NCBI RefSeq assembly: GCF_900450765.1
Contig: NZ_UGGU01000003.1
Location: forward strand, 558,001 to 622,000
DNA from: Fusobacterium necrogenes
GTDB lineage: Bacteria > Fusobacteriota > Fusobacteriia > Fusobacteriales > Fusobacteriaceae
Direction of reading: 5' to 3'
Length of the DNA stretch: 64,000 nt
Both the position numbers and the translations under genes were made by a program. Shown one piece after another: positions 28,656 to 36,923 of the stretch. The notes under the pieces were generated by a model. It saw only the letters and a list, made by a program, of their open reading frames with translations, was not told the origin of the DNA and searched no databases. How positions within the stretch are numbered: the stretch's first letter is position 1; every line of letters begins with the position of its first letter.

Positions 28656-29771
28656 TTATTTTAAGTTTTCAGGATTTAAAACTTTTAATTCATCTAAAAC
28701 AAAAATCCCATCTTTTCTGATTAAAATGTCATCTATCCAAATTTCTCCACCACCAAATTCTGGTCGTTGAATAAGAACTAGATCCCAGTGAATATTAGAG
28801 TTATTACCATTATCAGCTTGTTTATAAGCTTGACCAGGAGTAAAGTGTATACTTCCAGATATTTTTTCGTCAAATAATGTATCTTTCATAGGTTTTAGGA
28901 TATATGGATTTACTCCAAAAGCAAATTCTCCAATATATCTAGCACCTTCATCGGAGTTCAAAATTTCATTTAACTTTTCTGAATTATTAGCGGTAGCTTT
29001 TATAATTTTTCCGTTTTTAAATTCAAAAACTATATTTTCAAAAGTAAATCCTTCATAAACAGATGGAGTATTGTAAGAGATTATACCATTAACACTATCT
29101 TTTACAGGGGCAGTATAAAGTTCACCATCTGGAATATTTCTAAGTCCATAACATTTGACATTTGGAATTCCTTTAATAGAAAAACTAATATCTGTTCCAG
29201 GGCCTACTATTCTAACTTTATCTGATTTGTTTAAAAGAGAACTTAAGCTATCCATAGCTTTTTCCATTTTAGAATAATCAAGACAACAAACATCAAAATA
29301 AAAATTCTCGAAATTTTCTAATGATGTATTAGCAAGTTGAGCCATTGAATTATTAGGATATCTCAAAATTACCCATTTCGTATTATTAACTCTTTCTTTT
29401 AAATGTATAGGTTGCATAAAAATGTCTGAATACATCCTCATTTTTTCATCTTCAATGTCAGAAAATTCAGCAGTATTATCACTACCTCTGATACCTATGT
29501 AACAATCCATATCCTTCATTCTCTCTAATTCATATTTTGCCATTAATTCTAGTTGTTCTGTTGTAGAGGTTTTTAAAATTTCTCTTATAATAGAGTGGTC
29601 CTTTAAAGTAACAAAGGGTAATCCTCCTACTTGATGTATTTCCTTTACTAATGCTTTTGCTAGATTTTTAGGAGCATTTCCAAAAACTTCTATTAAAACT
29701 TTTTCTCCTTTTTGTACTCTACAAGAGTGAGAAACAAGATTTTTTGCTAATTTTAATATTCTATTATCCAC
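28656..29771 (-). CDS. M29-family aminopeptidase
   Basis: 371 residues. Start GTG at 29771, 6 bases after GAGGTG; the in-frame GTG at 29780 lies within that SD. Metal ligands of M29 enzymes are recognisable: IPDGE, IGEFAFGVNP, SIHFTPGQAY, and SNIHWDLV. Cuts N-terminal residues from peptides in the cytosol; specificity unknown. Likely cotranscribed with coaX. Confidence 0.9.
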   Translation of the reverse strand: MDNRILKLAKNLVSHSCRVQKGEKVLIEVFGNAPKNLAKALVKEIHQVGGLPFVTLKDHSIIREILKTSTTEQLELMAKYELERMKDMDCYIGIRGSDNTAEFSDIEDEKMRMYSDIFMQPIHLKERVNNTKWVILRYPNNSMAQLANTSLENFENFYFDVCCLDYSKMEKAMDSLSSLLNKSDKVRIVGPGTDISFSIKGIPNVKCYGLRNIPDGELYTAPVKDSVNGIISYNTPSVYEGFTFENIVFEFKNGKIIKATANNSEKLNEILNSDEGARYIGEFAFGVNPYILKPMKDTLFDEKISGSIHFTPGQAYKQADNGNNSNIHWDLVLIQRPEFGGGEIWIDDILIRKDGIFVLDELKVLNPENLK

Positions 29772-29900
29772 AATATTCACCTCATAATATTTTTTTCAAT
29801 TATAGCATAGAATAATGAAAAATAGAATAGATAAGGGATAGAAAAATGAAATTGAAAATTTTAAAAAAGTTAAAGATTAAAAACTATTTTACACAGAATG

Positions 29901-29927
29901 AAAAAAGCCACTCAAAATTTTGAGTGG
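29901..29927 (-). terminator. Terminator after the tRNA pair
   Basis: CCACTCAAAATTTTGAGTGG is a perfect 20-base palindrome (29908-29927), followed on the minus strand by CTTTTTTC. Confidence 0.85.
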
Positions 29928-29938
29928 TTAATTACAAA

Positions 29939-30013
29939 TGGCTGGGGTGGCTGGATTCGAACCAACGCATGACGGAGTCAAAGTCCGTTGCCTTACCGCT
30001 TGGCGACACCCCA
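29939..30013 (-). tRNA. tRNA-Gln (anticodon TTG)
   Basis: Minus strand, 75 bases with encoded CCA. Acceptor TGGGGTG/CACCCCA, anticodon loop ACTTTGACT reading TTG, T loop GGTTCGAATCC. Lies just 3' of tRNA-Pro in the same transcript. Confidence 0.96.
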
Positions 30014-30021
30014 ATTAAAAA

Positions 30022-30098
30022 TGGTCGGAATAGCAAGATTCGAACTTGCGGCCCCCTGCTCCCAAGGCAGATGCGCTACCGGACTGCGCTATATTCCG
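30022..30098 (-). tRNA. tRNA-Pro (anticodon TGG)
   Basis: Minus strand, 77 bases with encoded ACCA. Acceptor CGGAATA/TATTCCG, anticodon loop CTTGGGA reading TGG, T loop AGTTCGAATCT. The C1-G72 first pair is typical of tRNA-Pro. Confidence 0.96.
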
Positions 30099-30115
30099 CT
30101 TCATTGACAAAAATA

Positions 30116-30144
30116 ATAATATCATATTTTAAAATAAATGTCAA
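30116..30144 (-). promoter_or_regulatory. Promoter of the tRNA pair
   Basis: On the minus strand TTGACA (complement 30139-30144), 17-base spacer, TATTAT (complement 30116-30121). Confidence 0.65.
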
Positions 30145-30219
30145 TTAAAAAATAACTTTCCAAAAAAATTTTTTAATGGTATTATATTGTAGTATAACAA
30201 AATATAAGGAGTTAAATTT

Positions 30220-31017
30220 ATGAAATACAAAGCAATAGTATGTGATTTAGATGGAACACTTTTAAATGAAGAACATAAGTTTTCTGAAGAAACAAAAGAA
30301 ACTATAAAAGAAGTTAAAAAAACAGGAAGAAAAATATTCATAGCTACAGGTCGTCATCATTTAGATGCGTTAAAATTAAAGGAGCAACTTGGATTAGACT
30401 CATATTTAATTAGTTCTAATGGAGCTAGAATACATGATGAAAATAATATAGAGGTATATGAAAAAAATATTGATAAAGAAGTAGTTGATTTCATATTATC
30501 AGTAAAGTGTAAAGAAGGAATAGAAAGACATGTTTATACAGATACAAAATGGTATGTAGAAAGAGATAAAGAGGAGTATCTCTCTTTTCATCAAGAAAGT
30601 AAATTTTTTCATGAAGTAAAGGAGTTTTCTAAGATAGAAAATGAAAAGTTTATTAAAATATTTTTTGTATCTAAGAATATAGATGAGTTGTTAAAGTTAG
30701 AAGAGTACTTCATAAAAGTCATAGGAAGTAAAGTGTCGATAACACTATCTGGGCCGGAGTGTTTAGAAATTATGGCAAAAGATGTTACTAAAGGAGAAGC
30801 TATAAAAAATATTATGCAAAAATTAAATATCTCATTAGAGAATACTATGGCTTTTGGAGATGGTTTAAATGATTATGAAATGTTAAAAGAAGTAGGGAAA
30901 GGATTACTTATGGGAAATTGTGCTACTAGACTTAGGGATAAGCTTCCTAATAATGAAATAATTGGAAAGAATATTGAAAATGGGGTAGCTAATTATTTAA
31001 AGAAACTTTTTTTATAA
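30220..31017 (+). CDS. Cof-type HAD-IIB family phosphatase
   Basis: 265 residues. Catalytic DLDGTLLNEEH (nucleophile Asp at residue 9), Thr motif IFIATGRHHLDALKL, and GDGLNDYEML near the C-terminus; the large C2B cap lies between. Cof/YidA-like enzymes dephosphorylate sugar phosphates and cofactors. Substrate unknown. A paralogue lies at 53307. Confidence 0.9.
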   Translation: MKYKAIVCDLDGTLLNEEHKFSEETKETIKEVKKTGRKIFIATGRHHLDALKLKEQLGLDSYLISSNGARIHDENNIEVYEKNIDKEVVDFILSVKCKEGIERHVYTDTKWYVERDKEEYLSFHQESKFFHEVKEFSKIENEKFIKIFFVSKNIDELLKLEEYFIKVIGSKVSITLSGPECLEIMAKDVTKGEAIKNIMQKLNISLENTMAFGDGLNDYEMLKEVGKGLLMGNCATRLRDKLPNNEIIGKNIENGVANYLKKLFL

Positions 31018-31049
31018 GGTATTATTTTAATTTTTATCTGGAGGTATGA

Positions 31050-32276
31050 ATGGAAAAAATAAAAATTATGAAAGATAATCCTTATCATAAAAGAAATAAA
31101 ATAGATAAAGTACTTAAGAAGCTTGAATTAGAAAATAGAAAGAAAGCAAAAAATCGAGGAATAGTATTGCTATTATTTTTACTTATAATATTGAGTAATT
31201 TAAATATGATCAGTACAAATTTTTATGATATTTACTATAAGGGAATAAAGGTTGTAGGAAGGCATTTTATCTATATTTTTATAGGAGTAATATGTTTTAT
31301 AATTACTTCAAGAATAGATTACAAGTATTACAACAAAAATAAAGTTTGTGGCTTTATTTTTTTATTTTCTGTTTTATCTTTGCTAGGGGTAATAATAGGA
31401 AGTAAAATTCCTATGCTTTCTGAGGTAGTTCCAAAAGTAAAGGGAGCTATAGGTTGGATAAGGATAGGGGGGATAAGTATACAACCATCTGAACTTATGA
31501 AGCTTCCATTTATAATAATAATAGCTCATATACTAAAAAGATGTGAAGAGGAGAGATATGATGCTAAAAAAATTATATTTAGTTTGCTTCCAGTTTTTTT
31601 AGTATTTATAGTATTAATTAATCTCCAAAAAGATATGGGGACATCAATACATTACTTGGGTATATTTTGTTTTATGCTTTTTATGAGTAGAATAAGTATG
31701 AAGTGGATAACTATAGGAGTTATCTTTTCATTTTCTTTGATAGGAGGACTTTTTTATTATGTAACTCAATTGAGTGATCTAAGTGAAAAAAGTTATAAAA
31801 TAAAAAGAATTAGTAGTTATTTAGATGGGATTTTGAGAAATGAATATGACTTTGGTGTAGGATATCAAGTAGGACAATCACTTGTTGCTTTTGGAAGTGG
31901 TGGAATAATAGGGAAAGGTTATGGTAATGGAGTACAAAAATATAGTTATCTTCCTGAGATAAAAACAGATTTTATAATGGCTACATATGGAGAAGAGTTT
32001 GGATTTATAGGAATGATACTTTTACTTTTAATTTTTTTATTATTGTTTAACATTGTCCAAAGAACAGCTATGGATACAAAGGAGTATTTTGGAAAGTATT
32101 TAGCTGTAGGAATAGCTGGGTATGTAATTATTCAAGTTATAATAAATCTTTCAGTTGCTTTAGGAATACTTCCTGTATTTGGAATACCGATGCCATTTTT
32201 TAGTTCAGGAGGAAGTTCACTTATTACAGTGTTTTCAGCCATAGGTATAATAATAAATATTAATAGACATAGGTAA
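31050..32276 (+). CDS. rodA: FtsW/RodA/SpoVE-family peptidoglycan polymerase (RodA-like)
   Basis: 408 residues, about ten membrane helices. The N-terminal 40 residues are basic and cytosolic. SEDS motifs: IRIGGISIQPSELMKLPFII, LQKDMGTS, KTDFIMATYGEEFGF, and PFFSSGGSSL. Polymerises glycan strands from lipid II with a class B PBP. I favour RodA over FtsW from the lack of division genes nearby, but the choice is weak. SD TGGAGG. Confidence 0.85.
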   Translation: MEKIKIMKDNPYHKRNKIDKVLKKLELENRKKAKNRGIVLLLFLLIILSNLNMISTNFYDIYYKGIKVVGRHFIYIFIGVICFIITSRIDYKYYNKNKVCGFIFLFSVLSLLGVIIGSKIPMLSEVVPKVKGAIGWIRIGGISIQPSELMKLPFIIIIAHILKRCEEERYDAKKIIFSLLPVFLVFIVLINLQKDMGTSIHYLGIFCFMLFMSRISMKWITIGVIFSFSLIGGLFYYVTQLSDLSEKSYKIKRISSYLDGILRNEYDFGVGYQVGQSLVAFGSGGIIGKGYGNGVQKYSYLPEIKTDFIMATYGEEFGFIGMILLLLIFLLLFNIVQRTAMDTKEYFGKYLAVGIAGYVIIQVIINLSVALGILPVFGIPMPFFSSGGSSLITVFSAIGIIININRHR

Positions 32277-32281
32277 ATATT

Positions 32282-32326
32282 CTACACTTGAAATCTTAGA
32301 TAAAGATGGAGAGTGTAGTTTTTTAT
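32282..32326 (+). terminator. Terminator after rodA
   Basis: CTACACT pairs with AGTGTAG (loop 23 bases), then TTTTTTATTTTA. Confidence 0.7.
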
Positions 32327-32377
32327 TTTATGAAATTATAAAAATGTATAAAGAAAGTAATCTATTATTATTTTTTC

Positions 32378-32409
32378 TTAATTAATAAATTAATGAAATG
32401 TGTTATAAT
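32378..32409 (+). promoter_or_regulatory. Promoter of aroC-aroE-aroQ
   Basis: A clear TATAAT at 32404-32409; the -35 (about 32380) is only a weak TTAATT-like hexamer. Confidence 0.4.
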
Positions 32410-32439
32410 TATATCAGAATTATTAAAAAGGAGATAAAT

Positions 32440-33534
32440 ATGGGAGCTAATTGGGGACATAGTTTGAGATTATCAATTTTTGGGGAATCTCATGGAAAAG
32501 CGCTAGGGATAAATATAGATGGATTAGCTAGTGATATAGATATTGATTTTGAAAGTATAGAGAGAGATATGGGAAGGAGAGCACCAGGAAAAAATAGTTT
32601 TTCTACCCAAAGAAAAGAGAGCGATAGCTTTGAGATTTTAAGTGGAATCTGTGATGGAAAAACTACAGGAGCTCCTCTTTGTGCAATTATTAGAAATGAA
32701 GATAAAAAATCTAAGGATTATTCAAAATTAAAAGAGGTAATGAGACCTAGTCATAGTGATTATCCAGCATATATAAAATATAGAGGATATAATGATGTAA
32801 GAGGTGGAGGTCATTTTTCTGGAAGAATAACTGCCCCACTTGTTTTTGCTGGAAGCTTGGCTAAGAGTATCTTAGCTAAAAAGGGAATATATGTAGGAGC
32901 TATGATAGAGAGTATAAAAAATATAGAAGTAGAAATGCCAACTGAAGATAGATTATCTAAAGAGCTTTTTGATGAGCTGGCTAAAAAAGAGATGGCTATT
33001 TTAGATGAAAAGAAAATAGTAAAGATAAAAGAGGAGATAGAGAGAGCTAGAATGAATCAAGACTCCGTTGGTGGAACTATAGAATGTTTTGCCATAGGAG
33101 TACCAGCAGGTTTAGGAGAGCCATTTTTTGATTCATTAGAGAGTAGTATAGCTCATTTAGCTTTTTCTGTACCAGCTGTAAAAGGAATAGAGTTTGGAAA
33201 AGGATTTGATATAGCAAAATATTATGGTAGTGAAGTAAATGATGAATACTACTATAAAAATAGTATAGTGAAAACTAAATCCAATAATAACGGAGGAATA
33301 TTAGGGGGAATATCCAATGGAATGCCTATAAATTTTAAAGTTGTCATAAAACCTACCCCATCTATTTCTAAGCTTCAACATACAATAAATATAAAAGATA
33401 AAAAAGATTGTGAATTAGAAATAGAGGGAAGACATGACCCTTGTATAGTACCAAGAGCAGTAGTGGTAATAGAATCAATAATGGCAATAGCATTGTTAGA
33501 TAAGATATATGAAGCAGGAGGCAGATATGAATAA
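32440..33534 (+). CDS. aroC: Chorismate synthase
   Basis: Last step of the shikimate pathway, EPSP to chorismate, requiring reduced FMN. 364 residues from the ATG at 32440 (SD AAAGGAG); an upstream extension reads over the promoter. Motifs: GESHGKALG, DMGRRAPGKN, RGGGHFSGRITA, and FVxR-like PCIVPRAVVVIES near the end. Overlaps aroE by 8 bases. Confidence 0.96.
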   Translation: MGANWGHSLRLSIFGESHGKALGINIDGLASDIDIDFESIERDMGRRAPGKNSFSTQRKESDSFEILSGICDGKTTGAPLCAIIRNEDKKSKDYSKLKEVMRPSHSDYPAYIKYRGYNDVRGGGHFSGRITAPLVFAGSLAKSILAKKGIYVGAMIESIKNIEVEMPTEDRLSKELFDELAKKEMAILDEKKIVKIKEEIERARMNQDSVGGTIECFAIGVPAGLGEPFFDSLESSIAHLAFSVPAVKGIEFGKGFDIAKYYGSEVNDEYYYKNSIVKTKSNNNGGILGGISNGMPINFKVVIKPTPSISKLQHTINIKDKKDCELEIEGRHDPCIVPRAVVVIESIMAIALLDKIYEAGGRYE

Positions 33535-34375
33535 ATATGGTCTTGTGGGGAAAAAATTGGGGCACTCACTATCTCCAGAGATACATAATTATATTTTTGA
33601 TAAGCTTGGAGTAGAAGCAGAGTACTCATTGTATGAGATTGAAGATGGAAAAGATATTTTAAAATTGATGAAAGAAAAAGGGATAAAGGGATTTAATATA
33701 ACTATTCCTTATAAAGAGATTGTGATGAGTCAACTTGATTTTATCTCTGAGGAAGCAGAAAAAATTGGAGCTGTAAATCTAGTGAAAATAAAAAATGGTA
33801 AAAGCTACGGGTATAATAGTGATTACTATGGGGTCATAGAGATGCTAGAAAAACATGGTGTCAAAGTAAAAGGGAAAATATGCTATGTTCTAGGAAGTGG
33901 TGGGGCTTCAAAATCTGTGATAGTAGCTCTACATGACTTAGGAGCTAAAGAGATAGTTGTAGTAACTAGAGATGTGGAATCAAAGAGAAGAGAGTTGAAA
34001 AATAGATTTAGAAATATAGAGGTAGTATCTTATGAAAATATAATAGGTGGAGATATTGTTGTAAATACTACTCCACTAGGGATGTATCCTAATATAGATA
34101 GCTCTCCTCTAGATGAGGAAATTTTAAAGCGTTTTGATATAGCTGTTGATGTTGTATATAATCCTAAGACTACGAAATTTTTACAATTAGCAAAAAATTG
34201 TAGTTTGAAATGTGTAGATGGAGTATCTATGCTTGTAGGTCAAGCTATAAAAAGTGATGAACTTTGGGAGGGAATAGAGGTAGATAGAGATACAAGAGAT
34301 GAAGTAGAGAAAAGAGTTATAGAGAGATTAGAGGAGATGAAAAATAGTGAAAGTAATGGTAATAAATGGACCTAA
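33527..34375 (+). CDS. aroE: Shikimate dehydrogenase
   Basis: Reduces 3-dehydroshikimate with NADPH. 282 residues from ATG 33527 (SD AGCAGGAGG). KKLGHSLSPEIHN binds shikimate, GFNITIPYKE carries the catalytic Lys, NSDYYG, and VLGSGGASKSV is the nucleotide loop. Ends 29 bases into aroQ. Confidence 0.95.
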   Translation: MNKYGLVGKKLGHSLSPEIHNYIFDKLGVEAEYSLYEIEDGKDILKLMKEKGIKGFNITIPYKEIVMSQLDFISEEAEKIGAVNLVKIKNGKSYGYNSDYYGVIEMLEKHGVKVKGKICYVLGSGGASKSVIVALHDLGAKEIVVVTRDVESKRRELKNRFRNIEVVSYENIIGGDIVVNTTPLGMYPNIDSSPLDEEILKRFDIAVDVVYNPKTTKFLQLAKNCSLKCVDGVSMLVGQAIKSDELWEGIEVDRDTRDEVEKRVIERLEEMKNSESNGNKWT

Positions 34376-34784
34376 TATAAATTTTCTGGGAATAAGAGAG
34401 AAAAATATTTATGGTGTACAAACTTATGAAGAGATGTGTGCATATATTAAGGAGAATTTAGCTAAAGATATTGATGTAACAATATATCAAAGTAATATTG
34501 AGGGAGAGATTATAAACTTTATACAAAGAGCATATTTAGAAAAGTATGATGGGATAGTAATAAATCCAGGGGCATATACTCATACTTCGATAGCTCTATA
34601 TGATGCTATAAAAAGTGTAGATATTCCAACAATAGAAGTACATCTCACAAATATTCATAAAAGAGAAGAATTTAGACATAAATCTTTCACAGCACCAGCT
34701 TGTATAGGACAAATTTGTGGATTAGGAAGTGATGGATATCTCTTAGCAATAGAATTTTTATATAAAAAATATACAAACAAATAG
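34347..34784 (+). CDS. aroQ: 3-dehydroquinate dehydratase, type II
   Basis: 145 residues. GTG 34347 gives MKVMVINGPNINFLGIRE with the catalytic Arg and Tyr (NIYGV) loop; Asn and His motifs INPGAYTHTSIAL and VHLTNIHKREEFRH follow. The type II fold matches the usual 145-150 length. The overlap with aroE suggests translational coupling. With AroB in the fusion at 20003, four shikimate enzymes are in the window. Confidence 0.95.
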   Translation: MKVMVINGPNINFLGIREKNIYGVQTYEEMCAYIKENLAKDIDVTIYQSNIEGEIINFIQRAYLEKYDGIVINPGAYTHTSIALYDAIKSVDIPTIEVHLTNIHKREEFRHKSFTAPACIGQICGLGSDGYLLAIEFLYKKYTNK

Positions 34785-34854
34785 ATTTATTTATGTTTGA
34801 AAAGTACTAAATATAAATTAAAAAATGATTAATATAGGAAAAAAAGTTTTTATT

Positions 34855-34883
34855 TTGACAAAAGTTTACTTTTATGATATTCT
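34855..34883 (+). promoter_or_regulatory. Promoter of the fhs-pur operon
   Basis: TTGACA (34855-34860), 17-base spacer, TATTCT (34878-34883), placing transcription start about 15 bases ahead of the riboswitch. Confidence 0.65.
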
Positions 34884-34906
34884 TTAGTATATAATAAAAA
34901 ATATAT

Positions 34907-34969
34907 CTCATATATACCTCTAATATGGAGAGGAGTTTCTACGGTTAACCTTAAATTAACTGCTATGAG
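34907..34969 (+). ncRNA. Purine riboswitch aptamer (guanine type)
   Basis: Matches the xpt-class fold: P1 CTCAT/ATGAG, P2 CCTCT (loop AATATGG) AGAGG, J2/3 AGTTTCTAC, P3 CGGTTAA (loop CCTTAAA) TTAACTG. The base at the specificity position (34963) before TATG is C, which in this class selects guanine or hypoxanthine over adenine. It lies in the leader of fhs-pur genes, so guanine would be expected to switch the pathway off. Confidence 0.93.
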
Positions 34970-34971
34970 TT

Positions 34972-35010
34972 AAAGGAAATGATGTTTGGTCATGCCTTCC
35001 TTTTTGGTAT
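34972..35010 (+). terminator. Expression-platform terminator of the riboswitch
   Basis: AAAGGAA (34972-34978) pairs with TTCCTTT (34997-35003), with an inner ATGA/TCAT pair, then TTGG. The T-run is short. It begins 3 bases after P1, as expected for a transcription-off switch. Confidence 0.65.
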
Positions 35011-35042
35011 ATATGAATTAAAAAAATGCTAAGGAGGAGAAA

Positions 35043-35162
35043 ATGCTGTTTGTTGATAAGAAAAGAAAAAAATTAAAAAATAGGTTAAAAAAAGTATTTA
35101 TCAACAAAGGCATAATTGTAAACCTAAGAGTAGATATAAATAATGGTCTAAGTGTGTACTGA
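35043..35162 (+). CDS. 39-codon leader ORF between riboswitch and fhs
   Basis: Translates as MLFVDKKRKKLKNRLKKVF... and ends ...NNGLSVY (39 residues, about a third Lys or Arg). Strong SD AAGGAGGAG lies 4 bases ahead of its ATG. I found it by reading; no family is known to me. Its TGA (35160-35162) lies in the loop of the hairpin 35145-35188, so ribosomes reaching the stop would cover the left arm. It may be a leader peptide that affects downstream transcription, or a small peptide of its own. Confidence 0.45.
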   Translation: MLFVDKKRKKLKNRLKKVFINKGIIVNLRVDINNGLSVY

Positions 35163-35195
35163 TGCAAAGCATGAGTGTGCGCTTAGACCTTTTAC
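35145..35195 (+). terminator. Second hairpin before fhs (terminator or attenuator)
   Basis: GGTCTAAG (35145-35152) pairs with CTTAGACC (35182-35189), followed by TTTTACTTT. The inside has a weak ATGC/GCAT pair. Situated after the riboswitch terminator and overlapping the end of the 39-codon ORF. Confidence 0.5.
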
Positions 35196-35222
35196 TTTAA
35201 AAGAGATTTTAAGGAGGAAAAT

Positions 35223-36887
35223 GTGAAAACAGATATTCAGATAGCTCAAGAGGCAAAAATAGTAAATATTTCAGAAATAGTAAAAAAGGTAGGACTTACT
35301 GAAGATGATATAGAGCATTATGGAAAATATAAAGCAAAAGTTAACCTTGATGTGTTAAAAAGATTAGAAAATAAAAAAGATGGTAAACTAGTATTGGTAA
35401 CAGCTATCACACCAACTCCAGCTGGGGAGGGAAAATCAACAGTTACAGTAGGACTTACTCAAGCTTTGAATAAATTAGGCAAATCTTCAGTAGCTGCTTT
35501 AAGAGAACCATCTCTTGGACCTGTATTTGGAATGAAAGGTGGAGCTACTGGTGGAGGATATGCACAAGTAATTCCTATGGAAGATATAAATTTACATTTT
35601 ACTGGAGATTTACATGCAATAGGAGTAGCACACAACTTAATAGCTGCTTGTATTGATAACCATATCAATTCAGGAAATTTACTAAATATAGATGTTACAA
35701 AAATCTCTTGGAAAAGAGTAGTAGATATGAATGATAGAGCATTAAGAGAAATAGTTATTGGACTTGGTGGAAAAGCTAATGGAATACCTAGAGAATCATC
35801 TTTTCAAATAACAGTAGCTTCTGAGATAATGGCAGCTCTATGTTTAGCAAACTCACTTATGGATTTAAAAGATAAAATTAGAAGTATGGTATTTGGATAC
35901 TCAAGAGATGGAAAAGCTCTTACAGTAGGAGATTTGAAAATAGAGGGGGCTGTAACTGCACTATTAAAAGAGGCTTTAAAACCCAACCTTGTTCAAACTT
36001 TAGAAAATACTCCAGTATTTATCCACGGGGGGCCATTTGCTAATATAGCTCATGGATGTAACTCAATCTTAGCTACAAAATTAGCATTAAAACTTTCTGA
36101 TTATGCTATAACAGAGGCTGGATTTGCTGCTGACTTAGGGGCAGAAAAATTCTTAGATATAAAATGTAGAAAAGGAAATCTAAGACCTAACTGTGTAGTA
36201 ATAGTAGCAACAGTAAGAGCTTTAAAACATCACGGAGGAGCTAAGGAGTTATCAGAAGAGAGCTTAGAAGCATTAGAAAAAGGAATAGCTAACTTAGATA
36301 AACATATAGAGAATATGAAAAAATATAACTTACCAGTTGTGGTAGCAATCAATAGATTTGTAAGCGACACTGAAAGAGAACTTGAATTTATTGAAAAGCA
36401 CTGTAAAGAGTTAGATGTACCAGTTGCTCTATGTGAGGTATGGGCAAAAGGTGGAGAGGGAGGAATAGCTCTTGCTAAAGAGGTAATGGCTCAATTAGAA
36501 AAAGAGACTGATAACTATACACCACTTTACTCATTAGATTTAAGTATAAAAGAGAAGATAGAAACAATAGCAAAAGAGATATATGGAGCTGATGGAGTAG
36601 AGTTTAGCTCTGGAGCTAAGAAGATGTTAAAGACAATAGATGAGCTAGGATATGGAAACTTACCAGTTTGTATGTCTAAAACTCAAAAATCTTTATCAGA
36701 TAATGCTTCACTAATAGGTAGACCAACAGGATTCACTGTAACAATAAATGAACTAAGAATATCAGCAGGAGCAGGATTTATAGTAGCTATGGCTGGAGAT
36801 ATAATAGATATGCCGGGACTACCTAAAAAACCAGCAGCAGAGTTGATAGATATAGATGAGAATGGAAGAATAGAAGGATTATTCTAA
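35223..36887 (+). CDS. fhs: Formate-tetrahydrofolate ligase
   Basis: Makes 10-formyl-THF from formate and ATP. 554 residues, normal for the family. ATP loop [12 protein letters not shown]; also [17 protein letters not shown]. Starts at GTG behind AAGGAGGAAAAT. Being first in a pur operon fits because PurN and PurH use the 10-formyl-THF. Confidence 0.97.
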   Translation: MKTDIQIAQEAKIVNISEIVKKVGLTEDDIEHYGKYKAKVNLDVLKRLENKKDGKLVLVTAITPTPAGEGKSTVTVGLTQALNKLGKSSVAALREPSLGPVFGMKGGATGGGYAQVIPMEDINLHFTGDLHAIGVAHNLIAACIDNHINSGNLLNIDVTKISWKRVVDMNDRALREIVIGLGGKANGIPRESSFQITVASEIMAALCLANSLMDLKDKIRSMVFGYSRDGKALTVGDLKIEGAVTALLKEALKPNLVQTLENTPVFIHGGPFANIAHGCNSILATKLALKLSDYAITEAGFAADLGAEKFLDIKCRKGNLRPNCVVIVATVRALKHHGGAKELSEESLEALEKGIANLDKHIENMKKYNLPVVVAINRFVSDTERELEFIEKHCKELDVPVALCEVWAKGGEGGIALAKEVMAQLEKETDNYTPLYSLDLSIKEKIETIAKEIYGADGVEFSSGAKKMLKTIDELGYGNLPVCMSKTQKSLSDNASLIGRPTGFTVTINELRISAGAGFIVAMAGDIIDMPGLPKKPAAELIDIDENGRIEGLF

Positions 36888-36923
36888 TAAAAAAATCTAT
36901 GTTAAAATTTTTCAGGAGGAGAA

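Noticed and set aside
29924-30148. A 74-residue frame on the + strand over the two tRNAs
   Set aside because: It is the antisense of tRNA-Gln and tRNA-Pro; this GWLDSNQR-like translation is a well-known false gene.
35145-35195. The second leader hairpin as a ZTP or THF riboswitch
   Set aside because: I looked because fhs follows, but none of the conserved bases of either class are recognisable; only a simple stem with T-run is seen.
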